Source: Pigoraptor vietnamica
Taxonomy: Eukaryota; Opisthokonta; Filasterea
Length of the DNA stretch: 50,000 nt
Direction: 5' to 3'
Assembly: GCA_943704525.1 (NCBI GenBank)
Contig: CALSCQ010002164.1
Location: 1 to 50,000 of the forward strand
This document shows positions 48,910 through 50,000 of this stretch, in pieces. The notes beneath the pieces are model-generated. The model was not told the DNA's origin, searched no databases, and saw only the letters and a program-made list of their open reading frames with translations. How positions within the stretch are numbered: the first letter of the stretch is position 1; each line of letters begins with the position of its first letter. Position numbers and translations under genes: made by a program.

Positions 48910-50000
48910 ATGCGACGATCCGATTGCGGATGCGAGCACGCCGAAAGAGTGGTGCTTCGCGAGGGTTCGGCGAGGGACAATAGTGACACGGTCTCTGCCC
49001 GTGGGATGCGTGTGGAAATGGCCGGAGGCGTTCGGGAGCGGAGGGTCGTCGCTCGTGAGCCGAGGGTTGCGGCGGCTGTCCGCGACCGGCGGGTCGTCGC
49101 AAGTGCTCGGGAGCGCGTTGCGGTGCCGGCGCAGCGAGCGGGAAATGAGAGCGGGGATCCCGCATCGGACGACGCCGACCTCGATGACGCGCAGCTGTGC
49201 GAGAAGCGCATCGCCGCCGTAATCAGAATGATGGAAGCGACGCTGGCGCATCCGTCGTTGCAGGACGATGGCACGGTGGACTCAGAGTCCGAACTAGGTT
49301 GGGCGACCAGGGTGCATCTTGTGAGGGCGGGCGCTCTGGGCGCAATCGTCTATTCGATGCACGCGCACGTGGCCCGCGCGGCCTTTCAGGTGGAAGCCTG
49401 CGCGACGTTGGCCAGGCTGTGCCGCGACAACGGCGACGACCGCTATCTGGTCGGGAACAATTTCGGCGGAGTCGCGATTGCTGCGATGCGCGCGCACGCA
49501 GAAAACGTGGACGTACAACGGGAGGCGTGTGCTCTATTGGGCGTCCTGTTGGCGGGTGACTATGTTGGCGGTTGGATTGTTCGTGAGGATTGTGCGGAGG
49601 CGATTCTGTCCGCGATGCGCGCCCATCTCACGAACGCGGAACTGCAGAGGCTTGCGTGCTTTGCACTGCGCGGGTTGAGCCGGCGCGATAGTCACAGACC
49701 AATGATCGTGCAAGCGGGTGGCCTGGGCGCGATTGTGGCCTCGATGCGCGCACACGGCTCGGATGCGAACGTTCAGGAGTTTGCGTGCGCAGCGCTTGCG
49801 GCTTTGTGCAGTGACAGTGGTGACGACGCGACGCTCGCTGCGAGGGAGGGCGGAGTTGCGGCCACCCTCTCGGCCATGCGCGCGCACGTGGACAACGCGG
49901 AAGTGCAAATGGCGGGCTGCGGGGCGCTCCAAAACATGGCGCGTGTTTCAGAGTGTGCGCTTGAGATCGCGGATGCAGGGGGCGTATCGGTCGTCGTGTT
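48910..50000 (+). CDS. Armadillo/HEAT-like repeat protein, 3' end beyond the window
   Basis: Open frame from the ATG at 48910 with no stop before the window end (363 codons visible). An in-frame TGA directly precedes the ATG. The first 140 residues are Arg/Val/Ala-rich and contain two similar blocks, VRERRVVAREPRVAA and VRDRRVVASARERVAV. From about residue 140 there are at least five repeats of about 42 residues with the pattern GGLGAIVASMRAH, then VQEFACAALAALC, typical of armadillo folds that bind protein partners. The MRAH signature recurs in nearly every repeat. No intron is apparent in the visible part. The start could lie in an upstream exon; the partner and role are unknown. Confidence 0.72.
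   Translation, partial: MRRSDCGCEHAERVVLREGSARDNSDTVSARGMRVEMAGGVRERRVVAREPRVAAAVRDRRVVASARERVAVPAQRAGNESGDPASDDADLDDAQLCEKRIAAVIRMMEATLAHPSLQDDGTVDSESELGWATRVHLVRAGALGAIVYSMHAHVARAAFQVEACATLARLCRDNGDDRYLVGNNFGGVAIAAMRAHAENVDVQREACALLGVLLAGDYVGGWIVREDCAEAILSAMRAHLTNAELQRLACFALRGLSRRDSHRPMIVQAGGLGAIVASMRAHGSDANVQEFACAALAALCSDSGDDATLAAREGGVAATLSAMRAHVDNAEVQMAGCGALQNMARVSECALEIADAGGVSVVV

Overview
This is a GC-rich, gene-dense, intron-rich nuclear segment from a eukaryote. Every recognisable gene is split by GT-AG introns of about 70 to 530 bp with strikingly G-rich donors (GTGGGT, GTGCGT, GTGAGT). Gene content is that of a free-living protist: a kinesin-2 motor points to a cilium or flagellum, and UBE3A with its AZUL zinc finger, LAMTOR1, LARP1 with DM15 repeats, MED1, CtIP and Rab9 point to a lineage that kept a rich, animal-like ancestral gene set. 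I cannot name the species. Bases 1-15 match the end of an Illumina adapter, so the window probably starts at an unclean contig end.

Layout. Minus strand 23-4612: C1-RasGEF exchange factor. Plus 5653-6719: Rab9. Minus 6926-12221: UBE3A/E6AP HECT ligase. Minus 12777-14338: NIPA-type Mg2+ transporter. Minus 15146-16325: LAMTOR1/p18 of Ragulator. Plus 17739-19469: CtIP/Sae2 resection factor. Minus 19808-20120: 76-residue orphan. Plus 21132-24868: kinesin-2 motor (KIF3). Minus 25501-29765: LARP1. Plus 30722-33207: eIF3d. Plus 34069-38326: XPF nuclease. Minus 38600-42059: Mediator MED1. Minus 42333-42405: tRNA-Thr(AGT). Plus 42646-43500: mitochondrial GrpE. Minus 43971-46079: PAF-acetylhydrolase with an N-terminal membrane domain. 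Plus 46824-48104: unrecognised nuclear-looking protein. Plus 48910 to the window end: armadillo-like repeat protein, cut by the window edge. Exon models were built by hand; each complete model closes in frame with a total length divisible by three.

The genes do not form one pathway. Two small themes recur: growth and translation control (LAMTOR1, LARP1, eIF3d) and DNA repair nuclease functions (CtIP, XPF). Genes often lie head-to-head, and four of the divergent intergenic regions carry AT-rich islands that contrast with the GC-rich surroundings. Three of those four also carry palindromic CACGTG boxes.

Introns are loaded with microsatellites and minisatellites. The dinucleotide tracts are predominantly (GT)n on the sense strand whichever way the gene points. 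No mobile element, rRNA, CRISPR array or plausible prokaryotic operon was seen.
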